A stretch of DNA of 64,000 bases from Tritrichomonas musculus (GCA_039105265.1 JAPFFF010000033.1:744001-808000); one strand, 5' to 3'. Shown: positions 9,205 through 20,320, numbered from the stretch's first letter. Numbers and translations are program-made. The notes: generated from the sequence alone by a model not told the origin.

Positions 9205-9270
9205 TTAACGTCGACGACGTGTAGTAGTAGTACGGCGACGAGAGGTTGTTGTTCTTCTTCTTGCTGGCAT
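9205..9270 (-). CDS. 21-residue arginine/threonine-rich core-type peptide
   Basis: A complete micro-ORF reads MPARRRTTTSRRR followed by TTTTRRRR and a stop. Ten of its 21 residues are arginine and seven are threonine, with no acidic residue. The ATG is preceded by a poly-T/A leader ending CCAAGTAAA, much like CCAGTAAA before the glycine-rich ORF at 5535. Its size and composition recall protamine-like DNA-condensing peptides such as adenovirus mu. It lies between two virion-type genes in the same orientation. The local GC-rich codon run (CGT, CGA, CGC) stands out from the AT-rich surroundings, as expected if the arginines are selected. Confidence 0.5.
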   Translation of the reverse strand: MPARRRTTTSRRRTTTTRRRR

Positions 9271-9308
9271 TTTACTTGGAGGAAAAAAAATTTTTTTTAT
9301 CTTCCCAT

Positions 9309-12300
9309 TTAGACCTTCATGAGAGCTGCTAATTGTGGATTTTCTAAAATACTTATTGGAATATTATTTGTTTGAATAGGAGGTTGATAAGCAGGTCGAG
9401 CAACAGGCATGGCTATTCCTTGTTGTCTTTGAATTCTTAAAGGAGCATTTTTCATTTTATTTCTTTGTCGTATTTCCATTAATTTTCTATCTACTTCTTG
9501 TTTTGAAGTATTTCGATTTGGAGTAAAAGTTTCTCTTCTAATTATTTGTCTTCTTGGAGGTGGAGCTCTAGGCATTTGATAATCATCATCTAAAGAAGGT
9601 CCTGCCAGAAATACTTTTGACTCTACAGGTCGAACAACAGGCATTTGAGGAATAACTTCCGGCATTCTCACAGCATATAATGGAGCATCTTTACGGGCTC
9701 TAGTAGGTAATTCTACTATTCCAGAACTTGTTCGAATCTTCGTTTTTTTGTCTATAGGAATAGGCATTAAATTCCCTGTCTGAGGCATTTTGGGAGTTTT
9801 TATTGTGGTTAAAGTAGGTTCTTGATATTCTTCTAATTTATCTGTTATTGAAGCAATTTTTTCAATCGGATTATTATCTTTAACTAACATTACAGGAGAA
9901 GTTATTGGCTTAATAACTGGTAAATCTTCATCATTATCATCATCATCTTCTGGCCATTTTTCTTCTGGTTCTTCTGCTTTGACAGTAAATAATGAGGATG
10001 GTCCAGGAGAAGGTTTTGGTGATGTTGCAGGATAAGAATCTTTCTTTAATCTTTGAGCTCTTTGTTTATCTAATATCCATCTCCTTAGAGATACAGGAGG
10101 GGCAAATTTATTCGAAGGAACAAGGGGTTTTGTAAAATCATTAACTTTAGGTTTGAGAGGATTATCATCGTCATCAGAGCCAGAATCATATTTAGATTTT
10201 AATGAAAATAATGAATCTGAAGCAGGTTTAGGGGTATCTCTATTAAATCCTGTCAATCTTAGAGGGGCATTAGCTCTTGTTAAATCTCCTATACCACTTT
10301 TATTGACTTCCATTCCTGGTCTTGAAAATGTTGTAGGGCTTGTTGTTGAATTTGTTGATGGAGTTAAAGGATTTGTTTGTCTTTGAGCATTTAAAGCAGA
10401 AAATCTTAAAGGCTGACCGACAGTTCCTCCAAATGTAGACCCTGAATTAAATCCTCCTCCTACCGAATTACTTTTTTGATTATCTTTTTCCCTTTGCTTT
10501 TCTTCTAAATCTCTTTTTTCATCATCAAGAGCTTGTTTAGCATTTTCAAATTCCATATTTTTATATTTATCGATAGTGATTTCCGACATCCCTAATTTCC
10601 TTCTCATTCTATTTATATCATTAATTTTAGGGTTTAAAACATTCTTTTGTTTCTTATCTTCAGCATCTTTTTCTTGGAATTTCTTGAGTAATTCTTGAAA
10701 TTGAACATATTGTTGCTGTAAATTTTGCTCTAAGACATCGACATTATTATTTGTTGATTTAACTAATTCATATTCAAATTTTTTCTCATCAAGGTTTAAT
10801 GTCGTAGGTATTTCATATTTCATAGTCTTCATTTCTTTAATCATTTTTCGAATCGGCTTACAAAATTTTTCGATTCTCAAGAACCTTTCAGCATCATCAA
10901 CATTTGGATAAATTTTTGTTACTTCATCTAATTTTGTTATTGCTTCTCCTGAAATTTCATTATATTCTTTGAAATGTGGGTCTAAAAATAGGTCGCGAGA
11001 TTCAATAACTTTTTTCTTTAATTCTGGCAGTATTTCATCTATCTTGTCAACGGTAAAATTCTCAACCCCTGATAGGCCAAAATCATTTATTATTTTCTCT
11101 GTTGTTAACCCTGGCTCACTTCTCTTGTTTGCGATATAATTATAGTCTTGAAGGAGAGGCAAAACTCTAACATTAAAATAAGCTGTTGTCCAATTTCCTT
11201 CTTCAGAACATAATTCCTTTAAGTTATTTTGGTCATATTTTTTACCAAATTTTTCGTTAAATTCTTTGATATTATCCAAAGTCTTCATAATAATTTTGAT
11301 ATCTTTTTCGGTATTAGCATATTCTTGAAGTTTTTCTTTTGTAATTTTATTACTCATCAAGGCATTTTCCTTTGTTTCTTTGTCTAGTTTGTCATCGAAA
11401 TTATCTACCCAACCTCTCCATTTATCTACTTTCTTCATTTTTTTCGGGTTTGATATGAAAGAATCAAAGTTTTGAATGATACTTGGGGTTTGACCTTTTG
11501 ACTTCTCATATTTCATCTTCACAACATTCAAATCTAAATATTGTCTGAGCGCTGCTAAATCAAAATTCCATCTCTTCAAAAGAGTATTCATGGAATAATT
11601 TTTGCCTGATAATTCATTAAATTCTAACCTTAATTCTTCACATAACAAAAAAGCTCTTGCTTCAAAGGCATTTCCTTTTGCACTTTTCAAACCATCTACA
11701 GTACCATATTTTTCAACATCTAGATTATCTTTTGTTCTTTTTTCCATTTCCTCAAGTTCTTTTTTGATAGTAGACCAATCATATTTGACAACCTCAGATA
11801 AATATTTTAACAAATCTTTTCCTGAATATTCTTTGAAAGTATATTTATTTATATCATCTATTTCTGGCATTTTATCTGTATCATTAATTTGGTCATACTT
11901 TTCTTTAAGCTCTAATATTTCGAGATGTAAATTTAAATCTTCTGGCTTATCATATTTTCTTAATAACGTTTCTTGAGTTTCATAATCTAAATTCAAATTT
12001 TTCATTTTATTTTTGATATCGTCTTGTGAAGATGCCCTTTCATTAGATTTTGCTTTTGTAATATCTCTAATCATTTCATCGATAAGCGGGTCTAATTTTG
12101 TAGAGAATATGATTTCTTTTGTCTTTTGATTCTTAGGGAATAATGAATTTCGATAAAAGATTAATAGTTCTGCTATTGCTTTCTTAGCTTTTGGATATTT
12201 ATTCTTGTTATCTTTATATTGACCTAATTCTCTAAGACAATCATAAAAATTATATTCTGTTCCATGTTGCTGATTCCAATAAGCTAAAGCATCTTGAATA

Positions 12301-15300
12301 TCATCCTCAGTACTTAAATCTTCCATTTCGGTTGTTTCATTTTCTAGATAATCTCGAAGCTTATTTAATTCTTGATATATTTTTTCACCATAATCAGAAC
12401 TTTTCAATATTTTATTTTTAATATCGTCTCTTGTATATTTGTCTTCTCTATAGAATTTATTCAATTGTTCAATGATAATATAACATTTTAAGCCATATCT
12501 TGCCCTTGACGGGTCATTCTGAAATTCATCTCGAACCCATATCAAATCTCGAGGAGGCTCTCCTGAAAAATATTTATTAAATTTCTCTAAATCATCTTTT
12601 AGGTCACCATTATTATTTATATTATTGACTTTTCCTTCTTCATAATCTATAACGCTTTTTAATTTCTCTAAGCCTTCTAAGGTGTCTGGAAAATCATCTT
12701 CTTTAAATCGATTTCCTAAAATGTCTTTAACTTTTTTTAGTCTAGCTTCTCTTAATAACCATATTATAGCTTCTGATACATCATCTCCAAATTTATTAAC
12801 TATATATTGTCTTTTGATTTTCTTTGGTCGAAAAGCATTATTATATTCTTCGATAGCAGAATCTAAATCCCCAACTCCACTATATTTATCTTCATTCCTT
12901 AAAACTTTTTCGAGATATTTTATCTGTTCATCTTCATTTTTCTTACTTTCTTCTTGGTCTTCCCAAAGGACATTATATTTTTCTTCAAAGAGTTTGATTC
13001 CATTATCGAGCTTCAATTTTTTCTCTATTTGGTTTTTATCTATTTTTTGAAACAATCTCATAGCCCATTTATATCTATCGGCCCAAGACGTTACTTTTTC
13101 ATCTGGATTATTCAAGCTATATGCTTTAAAATACCCATCAATCTCTCCTGTTGTTAATATGTCTTTATACCTCTCATATTCTGCTATTTTCTTTTTCAAA
13201 TATTGTCTTTTCTCTCTGCTTTTGGAATTGTCATATGCATCGACAGTTAAATCCTCTTCTCCGATTTCAGCTAAGATTTTTTGATATTTAGCTTTTTCAT
13301 CAAAATTACCTAACAAATACATAGCATTCTCTAAATCTTTTCGAATATCATTAGAGCGTAGTTCTGGGAATTCTTTCATTAATTCATCATATGTATATTT
13401 CTTTGATGTCATGAAATTTGATTTTGAATCTTCTTCTTCGAATAATTCTTGTCTATTATAATAAGTATGTAATTTGTCATCCATATCTCCAATACCTCTG
13501 GCCAAATCATTATTATAATGAGCTTTCATCTCTTGTTCAGATTTTTTCTCTATCTTGTCTTGATAATCATAATATACTAAATAAAACATTACCGAATCAT
13601 ATCTATGACCATGTTTTTTAAACAACTCAGTCATTCCATCTGGCATTTTTGATTTTTCCTGCCAAGCATCCAAATAGGACATAGCCAAACTGTCATTGAT
13701 TAATTTATCTAATTCTTGACTACAAATAGACCTTTCATTTTCTAGACGCTGTAAAGTTTTTTCGTCATCTTTGACGTCTATAAGCTTCATTAATTCTTCA
13801 TTTGTAAATCCATATCTTTTCTCTAATTGTTTTACTTTTATTTTGACTTCCAAGTTCATAGAAGCATCTCTAAAATCAGGAAATTTTTCTCGTAATTTTT
13901 CTACATCAACAAGAGAACCATAATAATGTTTATAATTCTTTAGTAAATCTTTAAAGAATTGACTATCCCAATTCTGATTATTTGTTTGTTCTTTCTTTAA
14001 TTTTTCATTTAATTGATGAATACCTTCTGGAGTTTCAGGGATTCCTTGAGCAGAAAAATTCTTAGATAATTTCGATATTTGATTAACCAAATTATGATAT
14101 TCCAAAAATACTTTCCAATCCTCTTTATCTTTAGATTCATCTAAGACCATCTGAGAAAGTTTATATTTTGTCGTATTATGATTATTCCATTTCTCTAGCT
14201 CCTTCCCTAATTTATCGTCGTTCTTATAATCCTTTAAATCATCAAGTCTTTTTTCCATTAATCTAAGTTGTTCTTGAACTGTATTATTTGTGCCTTCAAA
14301 TTCTTTATCAAAGTTTCGAAGGTATTCTTCCTTTTTTAATTCGCATTTTAGAAATGGCTCAATATTTGCTCTTTTATGATTGAAATGGCTGACAAACTCA
14401 TATACGCTCTTCCATTGACTTCTGCCGGTAGCTAAATAGTCTGTCCAAGGCTTCCAAAATTCATTCGTTCCTAAATATGCCAAATCAACTTGCTGATAAC
14501 CAGATAAGTATTCATTTAAATAATCAATTTTTTGAGCATCAGTTTGTATTTTAGCAGGATAGTCAATACTTTGTTGACGAAACAACTGACGAAATTGAAG
14601 CTCTAAATTTACTCTTTGTAGATATCTTATTGCATCATCATCATTTGGATAAGACTCTGCAAATTTACCAAAATCTTTTTCTGGAATATGATCTTTCAAA
14701 GCCTGCCACATACCATATAAGTCCAGATTTCCTTTTTTGGATTTGTACGAATTACGCAATCTTATTGTATCGGTCAATAATGCATTAAATTTTTCTGATT
14801 TATTAGTCATTCCTGGGGGATATGTATATTGTTTTCCTCCTGACCATTTATAATATTTTTTATTTAGAAAATTAGTCATTGCTGTATACCTATCATCTTC
14901 ACCCAAGAAACCAAATTGATTATCTATCTGATTAATTTCTTGCTGTGTTTTATACTGACCTATAGTTTTTAAAAATTCTTGAAACGCCAGACAATCGGAA
15001 TCTTCTTTCCATGCCTTATTATTCATTTTTCCTGAGGTGAGAATCTGTATTTTTTCTACGATTTTTTCTAATCCATTTGAAGCATTTGCATATTGGTCTA
15101 CTTCTGCTTCTGCCAAAGGCTTTGCTCCACCTTTATAGTCGACATTATCAGCATATAAATTATATAATCTACAATTTAATTCGATTTTCATTTTTTGTGT
15201 ATCGCCATTATGTTTTCTATATATATCAAGTACTGGATATTCCTTTAATTTGTTCCATTTGTGTTTTGGAGCAATATTATTGTATAGGCTTAAACACTGT

Positions 15301-17876
15301 TCAAGTACTGAACGATTATCTCTTTGAAAATCGTTGATTTCTCCATTTGCTTTCAAATTTTCTTGTTTAATTTGTGCGAGAATAGCTTCTCCTACATAAT
15401 AATCATCTCCTGAAGTCTTAACTTTATCCATAAAAGTTTGTAATTTCAAATCATTATGATATCTCAAATATTCTTTTGCTGGGTTGACTAACTTCTTCAA
15501 AAAAGTCATTGCTTGTTGAGCTCCTCCTAATTTGTTTGCAAAATCAGTATAATTTTCTATGATTACTCTTTGTACAAGTTCTGGAGGGCCCCACTTTTCC
15601 ATAGCCTTTAAGAATTCCCCATTTATTTCTTTTGTCTTATTTTGTAATGATGCTGTTTCAACAAGATATTTAATACCTTCTTGTACTGAAATACCTCTTT
15701 CATGAAAGAAGGCAAGAGCATTCTGAGGGTCTTCTAATTGTTGATCTTCAAAAATACTATCCCATAACCCAATAGCTTTTGTAATATCCCAAGTTTTATT
15801 ATTTTTATCAGTCCATAGTTCACTTTTTAGGCCTTGGTCTTCTTGCTTCCAACCTTCTATCTTTTGAAGAAAATATTCTGTAATTTTTTTGATATTAGCA
15901 AGGAAACAACTCTTTTCAGACGAATAACGTGATGAGTCTCCTTTTTTGATAATATATTCTTCAAAAGTTTGACATTTTCTAGCTGTTTTATCAAATTTTT
16001 TATAGTCTTGGAAGACTGTCTCAACTTCTATATAATTCTTTAAGTCTAAAGGGTCGGTAATATCTTGATAATATTTATTTGTTGCGTTTGCTATCTCTTC
16101 TGGGAGTTCAATTTCTTCCGGAAGGTTTGATGAATCAAAAATTTTTTTATACCACCGAGATATATCTTCTTCAACATACTTATGATGAAAATCTTTGTTG
16201 AATTCTTTAACAAACTCATTACTTTCTGGATCGGGATTTCCATTACGTTGTAAATATGCTTGTTTTATCTGCAAATACAGCTTTATTTCCTTATCTTTCT
16301 TACAATGACCAGCTATATCTTCCCAAGTAGCAATCCCAGGATATCTTTTGACCAAAGCTTGTATATTCGGATCTTTTGACCATTTCTCTTTTCGGGCAGT
16401 AAATTTGGCTAAATCTTCATCCAACATTTTGATAACACCATCATAATTACATTCTGGGTCATCCAACAAATCAATTTTAGCACTATTTAGTTGATAATAT
16501 GCTGGCTGATATTTGATTATTTCCATAGTTTTTGGATAAACTTTCTCTACATATTCACTGACTACTTTCTTGAAATTGAAGTGCTTTTTCACAACTAATA
16601 CAAAATATACAAAAGGTCTGCATGTTTCAATCAAATCATTTATTTTTATTGATAATTGTTTTAGTTTTGGTAATTCGTTTTCTATTTCCTCTCTTAATTG
16701 TTTTAAAGCTGCGTCTGCATCTCCTTTGTTTTCATTCTTCAAAGCAATATATTTTCCATCTAAGCCATTATTAATTATATCATTTACTTTAGGATCAGTA
16801 GAATTTCTGAGATGACTAGGCATATCTACCCATATCTTTGTCTTAAATATATTTATCCATTCATCATATAATTGTTTCCAAGCAGCCTCTGACTTTGCAG
16901 CATCGACATTTATTTTTTGTATTGCTTGATCTTGAGGTAATTGAGAATATTCATCATATTTTTTCTGAACATCTTCTTCCTGATATTTTGGGAAATCTCT
17001 ACCGAGCCATTCTTTGATTAAACTTCTAATGTTTTTATCTTTTGTAATATCTCTTTGAAAATCAACATCTACTTTAACAATTTTTTCTTTTTCAGCTTTG
17101 ATAACCTGCCAATTTTGAACCATAAGAGCAGCGGCATCTTTGATTCTCTTTTCTATTCCTGCTTTTGTTTCTAGAATATCATTCTCTGTTGATAAATAAA
17201 TTTTCTTATATTGTTCTGCCATGTACTGTTCAATATCTTGAGCTCCATTAAATATCGATATTATATTATCTATTTCTCTTTCCGCATAAACTCGTTGTTG
17301 ACTGGCTAAATAAGCATCCCAATCTTGCTTAAATTGTTCAAAATTTATTTGGTCGATATGCTGATTTGCATAATATCCTGCATCATCATATAATTTAATA
17401 GCTTGTTCTTTTATCATCTCATTACCAACAACGCATTTATGCCATTCTAAGTGCTTTAGTCTTTCTATGACCTGTAATTGTACAAAAGGATTATTGGCAG
17501 AAGCATATTCTCTAGCTAAATTATATCCTGTTAACCTTTGACCATGTGATTGAAGAACCAAAACAGCATAAGAAACTAGTAAAATAGGCAGACTTTTCTT
17601 TAATATTGCTTCACCGTTCTCTTTCTTTAAAAAATTATCATTATCTTTTTTTTCACCATTAACGTAACTCCAAAAGGTTGCTGCTTGAGTTTCTTGTGTT
17701 TGAGAATCACCGTCAAATGTGAAATCCCAGAGAATTGGAAGAAAATCAGAAGCTTGAATAATAATTAGGTCTCCTTTGACGTTATTGAATAAATTAATTG
17801 CTGGATTAGACTCTGTTTTAGTCTGCCAATCTGGAATTTCACAACCTTTGACTTCTTTCAAAAAATCATCAACCAT
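9309..17876 (-). CDS. giant 2855-residue repeat-built helical protein with disordered tail
   Basis: This single open frame of 8.6 kb is by far the largest in the window. Roughly residues 1-2350 are charged and helical. They contain a degenerate module in which motifs such as FNxxxGxxY, xLxxxFPxxxDA and WN(N/Q)xH recur at about 100-150 residue spacing (examples: FNELSGKNY, WNQQHGTEY, REKFPDFRDA, KEFPELRSN). The last 450 or so residues are proline/serine/threonine-rich and basic (SPGPSSLF, RAPPPRRQ), suggesting disorder. No enzymatic motif is seen. A structural, scaffold or tape-measure-like virion role is a guess. The first Met used here lies nine bases from an inserted transposon, so the true N-terminus is uncertain. 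Confidence 0.6.
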   Translation of the reverse strand: MVDDFLKEVKGCEIPDWQTKTESNPAINLFNNVKGDLIIIQASDFLPILWDFTFDGDSQTQETQAATFWSYVNGEKKDNDNFLKKENGEAILKKSLPILLVSYAVLVLQSHGQRLTGYNLAREYASANNPFVQLQVIERLKHLEWHKCVVGNEMIKEQAIKLYDDAGYYANQHIDQINFEQFKQDWDAYLASQQRVYAEREIDNIISIFNGAQDIEQYMAEQYKKIYLSTENDILETKAGIEKRIKDAAALMVQNWQVIKAEKEKIVKVDVDFQRDITKDKNIRSLIKEWLGRDFPKYQEEDVQKKYDEYSQLPQDQAIQKINVDAAKSEAAWKQLYDEWINIFKTKIWVDMPSHLRNSTDPKVNDIINNGLDGKYIALKNENKGDADAALKQLREEIENELPKLKQLSIKINDLIETCRPFVYFVLVVKKHFNFKKVVSEYVEKVYPKTMEIIKYQPAYYQLNSAKIDLLDDPECNYDGVIKMLDEDLAKFTARKEKWSKDPNIQALVKRYPGIATWEDIAGHCKKDKEIKLYLQIKQAYLQRNGNPDPESNEFVKEFNKDFHHKYVEEDISRWYKKIFDSSNLPEEIELPEEIANATNKYYQDITDPLDLKNYIEVETVFQDYKKFDKTARKCQTFEEYIIKKGDSSRYSSEKSCFLANIKKITEYFLQKIEGWKQEDQGLKSELWTDKNNKTWDITKAIGLWDSIFEDQQLEDPQNALAFFHERGISVQEGIKYLVETASLQNKTKEINGEFLKAMEKWGPPELVQRVIIENYTDFANKLGGAQQAMTFLKKLVNPAKEYLRYHNDLKLQTFMDKVKTSGDDYYVGEAILAQIKQENLKANGEINDFQRDNRSVLEQCLSLYNNIAPKHKWNKLKEYPVLDIYRKHNGDTQKMKIELNCRLYNLYADNVDYKGGAKPLAEAEVDQYANASNGLEKIVEKIQILTSGKMNNKAWKEDSDCLAFQEFLKTIGQYKTQQEINQIDNQFGFLGEDDRYTAMTNFLNKKYYKWSGGKQYTYPPGMTNKSEKFNALLTDTIRLRNSYKSKKGNLDLYGMWQALKDHIPEKDFGKFAESYPNDDDAIRYLQRVNLELQFRQLFRQQSIDYPAKIQTDAQKIDYLNEYLSGYQQVDLAYLGTNEFWKPWTDYLATGRSQWKSVYEFVSHFNHKRANIEPFLKCELKKEEYLRNFDKEFEGTNNTVQEQLRLMEKRLDDLKDYKNDDKLGKELEKWNNHNTTKYKLSQMVLDESKDKEDWKVFLEYHNLVNQISKLSKNFSAQGIPETPEGIHQLNEKLKKEQTNNQNWDSQFFKDLLKNYKHYYGSLVDVEKLREKFPDFRDASMNLEVKIKVKQLEKRYGFTNEELMKLIDVKDDEKTLQRLENERSICSQELDKLINDSLAMSYLDAWQEKSKMPDGMTELFKKHGHRYDSVMFYLVYYDYQDKIEKKSEQEMKAHYNNDLARGIGDMDDKLHTYYNRQELFEEEDSKSNFMTSKKYTYDELMKEFPELRSNDIRKDLENAMYLLGNFDEKAKYQKILAEIGEEDLTVDAYDNSKSREKRQYLKKKIAEYERYKDILTTGEIDGYFKAYSLNNPDEKVTSWADRYKWAMRLFQKIDKNQIEKKLKLDNGIKLFEEKYNVLWEDQEESKKNEDEQIKYLEKVLRNEDKYSGVGDLDSAIEEYNNAFRPKKIKRQYIVNKFGDDVSEAIIWLLREARLKKVKDILGNRFKEDDFPDTLEGLEKLKSVIDYEEGKVNNINNNGDLKDDLEKFNKYFSGEPPRDLIWVRDEFQNDPSRARYGLKCYIIIEQLNKFYREDKYTRDDIKNKILKSSDYGEKIYQELNKLRDYLENETTEMEDLSTEDDIQDALAYWNQQHGTEYNFYDCLRELGQYKDNKNKYPKAKKAIAELLIFYRNSLFPKNQKTKEIIFSTKLDPLIDEMIRDITKAKSNERASSQDDIKNKMKNLNLDYETQETLLRKYDKPEDLNLHLEILELKEKYDQINDTDKMPEIDDINKYTFKEYSGKDLLKYLSEVVKYDWSTIKKELEEMEKRTKDNLDVEKYGTVDGLKSAKGNAFEARAFLLCEELRLEFNELSGKNYSMNTLLKRWNFDLAALRQYLDLNVVKMKYEKSKGQTPSIIQNFDSFISNPKKMKKVDKWRGWVDNFDDKLDKETKENALMSNKITKEKLQEYANTEKDIKIIMKTLDNIKEFNEKFGKKYDQNNLKELCSEEGNWTTAYFNVRVLPLLQDYNYIANKRSEPGLTTEKIINDFGLSGVENFTVDKIDEILPELKKKVIESRDLFLDPHFKEYNEISGEAITKLDEVTKIYPNVDDAERFLRIEKFCKPIRKMIKEMKTMKYEIPTTLNLDEKKFEYELVKSTNNNVDVLEQNLQQQYVQFQELLKKFQEKDAEDKKQKNVLNPKINDINRMRRKLGMSEITIDKYKNMEFENAKQALDDEKRDLEEKQREKDNQKSNSVGGGFNSGSTFGGTVGQPLRFSALNAQRQTNPLTPSTNSTTSPTTFSRPGMEVNKSGIGDLTRANAPLRLTGFNRDTPKPASDSLFSLKSKYDSGSDDDDNPLKPKVNDFTKPLVPSNKFAPPVSLRRWILDKQRAQRLKKDSYPATSPKPSPGPSSLFTVKAEEPEEKWPEDDDDNDEDLPVIKPITSPVMLVKDNNPIEKIASITDKLEEYQEPTLTTIKTPKMPQTGNLMPIPIDKKTKIRTSSGIVELPTRARKDAPLYAVRMPEVIPQMPVVRPVESKVFLAGPSLDDDYQMPRAPPPRRQIIRRETFTPNRNTSKQEVDRKLMEIRQRNKMKNAPLRIQRQQGIAMPVARPAYQPPIQTNNIPISILENPQLAALMKV

Positions 17877-17885
17877 CTTATAATA

Positions 17886-18097
17886 CAGTAGTGTTTTTAA
17901 TACGGTAACGGTATTTAAAGTGGTAACGCTTTTTTTTTAGAAAAAAAATTTAAAAATACAAAATTTAATTTTTTTCGACATAAAACAGAGTTTATTTAAA
18001 TTAAATTATATAATAATATTTACCATTATTTATATGATATTAATCACAAGGTTGTGTATCTATCTGTCTCAAATCACCAAAGTTTTTCGTCAATCAA
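17886..18097 (+). repeat. left terminal inverted repeat
   Basis: This arm of about 212 bases pairs with 19395-19606. Both arms contain GGTAACGGTATTTAAAG near the tip and CAAATCACCAAAG at the inner edge. Confidence 0.85.
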
Positions 18098-19394
18098 TGA
18101 AAAAAATTAAAGCATGATTATAAACATGTACATCAAAGTAATATTTTATTTAAGAATATAAACATATTATATATTATGAGAATATTAATAATTATTAATT
18201 AAATTTGTAAAAATAAAATTGTTGACTATAAAAAGGAGTATATCTTTGATATTTTGGAGACCGTTTACTTTTCATGATAAAGAATTGATTCATTTATCTA
18301 TAAAATGCTGTTATTTATAAATAATATTTATAAAAACATATTTGCATTTAAAGATGTATTTAACTTATTAGAAGTCAGAGTTGATTTTCATTCTGAGACT
18401 TATTGAGAGAACTTTTTCATCATCTTTCAATTTTGTGCTATCTTTATCCCGACAACATAACAGATTACTGTAATTACAAATTAAAAATTAGTTAAAAACT
18501 ATTAAAACATATTTATATATTGATATAATGCAATAAGATAATATGTTTTGCACAAGATAATGGTTTATCTTCATCAATTGATAAACGTCCAAAAATTATA
18601 AACGAACAGCAAAACAAATATTCAAATTTTGTTTTTTTTAGACAATTTTTATCTCTTATGTTTCAGCATTTTATATACATATTTATTTCATTAATAAATT
18701 TCATTGATACTTTTTCAAATTCGATTTTTATAGAAAAAATAATCATATTATAATCATTAGATAATTCATCGTTTTTTATTATCAAAATCATTGAATTGAT
18801 ATAATATCGAACTAAAATTCGATATTACATCCTTTTGATTCTTTTTGGTGAGAAAGAGAAAAATTATGAAATTTTTTTGCTTACAACTATGTATTTTTCA
18901 GTTTTTGAGATCATTATAAGAATAGGAAACTTCTAGTATAGATTATTACTTTTATGTTATTATTTTAATAATACAGCGCAATAAACTATATATTTATATA
19001 ATAAAGATAAATTGATCAATCTTCTAATTTAGGTTATAATTCAATTTAATTTGAGTCTTTCAAAGCATATTCATTTGACCTATAAAAAGCATTATGCTTG
19101 AGTTAAAAGTAAATAGTATAGTAAAATAATAAAATTCTTCTAATATACAATCAAATATAAAAAGGATTTAAGGAAATAATCAAAAGCACTCAGAAGAATT
19201 TTTTATTTTGTATAAACACTTATGAAAATGGTTACATTTTTTAAATAATTTTTATTTTTCAAAAGAAAGTATTTATCATTTATAATTAAATGATGAATAA
19301 ATTATGAATGATGAATAGATGCTAAACTAATTATATAAGAAAATATCAAAAATTTTAAAAAGGTAATGAAGTAATTTGATTTTAACTTTTTAAA

Positions 19395-19606
19395 TTGGTT
19401 GATGAAAAACTTTGGTGATTTGAGACAGATAGATACACAACCTTGTGATTAATATCATATAAATAATGGTAAATATTATTATATAATTTAATTTAAATAA
19501 ACTCTGTTTTATGTCGAAAAAAATTAAATTTTGTATTTTTAAATTTTTTTTTCTAAAAAAAAAGCGTTACCACTTTAAATACCGTTACCATATTAAAAAC
19601 ACTACT
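19395..19606 (-). repeat. right terminal inverted repeat
   Basis: This is the reverse-complement partner of 17886-18097. The match fades inside 19395. Confidence 0.85.
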
Positions 19607-20071
19607 GTATATAACATAATGAGCTCTCCTTGCTGAGAAAATACAATTTTCTGGCTTCATATATTCATTCAACTTTTCTTCAAAACACAGGGGAGATTGG
19701 TATGCTTTCTTCCAAATACGGAAATAATATCTTGCTTCATATTCTGTCCAGCCAACTTGGTCAATAAAGTCAGCATAATTTGCAGGATAATCTAAACCTA
19801 ATTTTTTATATCTTTCTTCTTGTATAGTTTTAATCACATTGCCTAAATCATCAGCAGCATCAATATGAAATTCAATATTAGATTTAGTTTCCTGAAAGTT
19901 GTATGTTTCCCAAGTACTTAATGTTGCTGTTTCTATTAAGAGTCTGCAGGCATATTCACGGTCCTCTTCTGAAGTTAAAGCATCAATCCAATTTACTATT
20001 TCATCATTTGATAGTACAGAACAATTCGTTTGCATAAAGGTTTTTAATCCATCTACTGAGACAGCCGACAT
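19553..20071 (-). CDS. 172-residue ORF at right end of the capsid-bearing element
   Basis: The frame starts at 20071 (MSAVSVDGLKTFMQTN) and is helical and charged. A segment near residues 115-140 (NYADFIDQVGWTEYEARYYF) resembles in style the modules of the neighbouring giant protein. Its 3' part runs into the inserted transposon, so the element-derived portion is 19607-20071. No known motif is recognised. It is the last element gene before the non-coding repeats and the host RING gene. Kept as a separate entry from the giant ORF. Confidence 0.45.
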   Translation of the reverse strand: MSAVSVDGLKTFMQTNCSVLSNDEIVNWIDALTSEEDREYACRLLIETATLSTWETYNFQETKSNIEFHIDAADDLGNVIKTIQEERYKKLGLDYPANYADFIDQVGWTEYEARYYFRIWKKAYQSPLCFEEKLNEYMKPENCIFSARRAHYVIYSSVFNMVTVFKVVTLFF

Positions 20072-20185
20072 TCTTTATCAGATTTTAAATATAAATAAAT
20101 TTTAATCATAGGTTTTAAGCATATTTTTTATATAATTTTTTGTCTCTACGACAATTTTAGGCATATATTGAGTCAAAAAGTTCAT

Positions 20186-20318
20186 CAACTAGGGGTCTTC
20201 TACAAGCTGTAAAACAATCAATTTTAGACCATTTATAGGCTTGAATAGGACCTCAACTCGGGGTCTTCTACAAGCTGTAAAACAACCAATTTTAGGCCAT
20301 TTATAGGCTTGAATAGGG
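20186..20318. repeat. 68-bp direct repeat, two good copies
   Basis: Copies start at 20186 and 20254. Both read GGGGTCTTCTACAAGCTG and then CCATTTATAGGCTTGAATAG with few differences. A weaker third copy is visible just before, around 20151-20185. These lie between the last element ORF and the host RING gene and probably belong to the element's terminal region. Confidence 0.7.
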
Positions 20319-20320
20319 CG

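Larger units (their letters stand above)
17886..19606. mobile_element. non-autonomous Tc1/mariner-like element with ~212-bp inverted ends
   Basis: The ends begin CAGTAGTGTTTTTAATA on both strands and are flanked by TA (17884-17885 and 19607-19608), the target duplication of Tc1/mariner elements. The inverted repeats span about 17886-18097 and 19395-19606 and are near identical, with one mismatch seen close to the tip, so the insertion is recent. The 1.3-kb interior is AT-rich with no open frame of note. It lies inside the capsid-bearing element, between the 172-residue ORF and the giant ORF. Confidence 0.85.
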
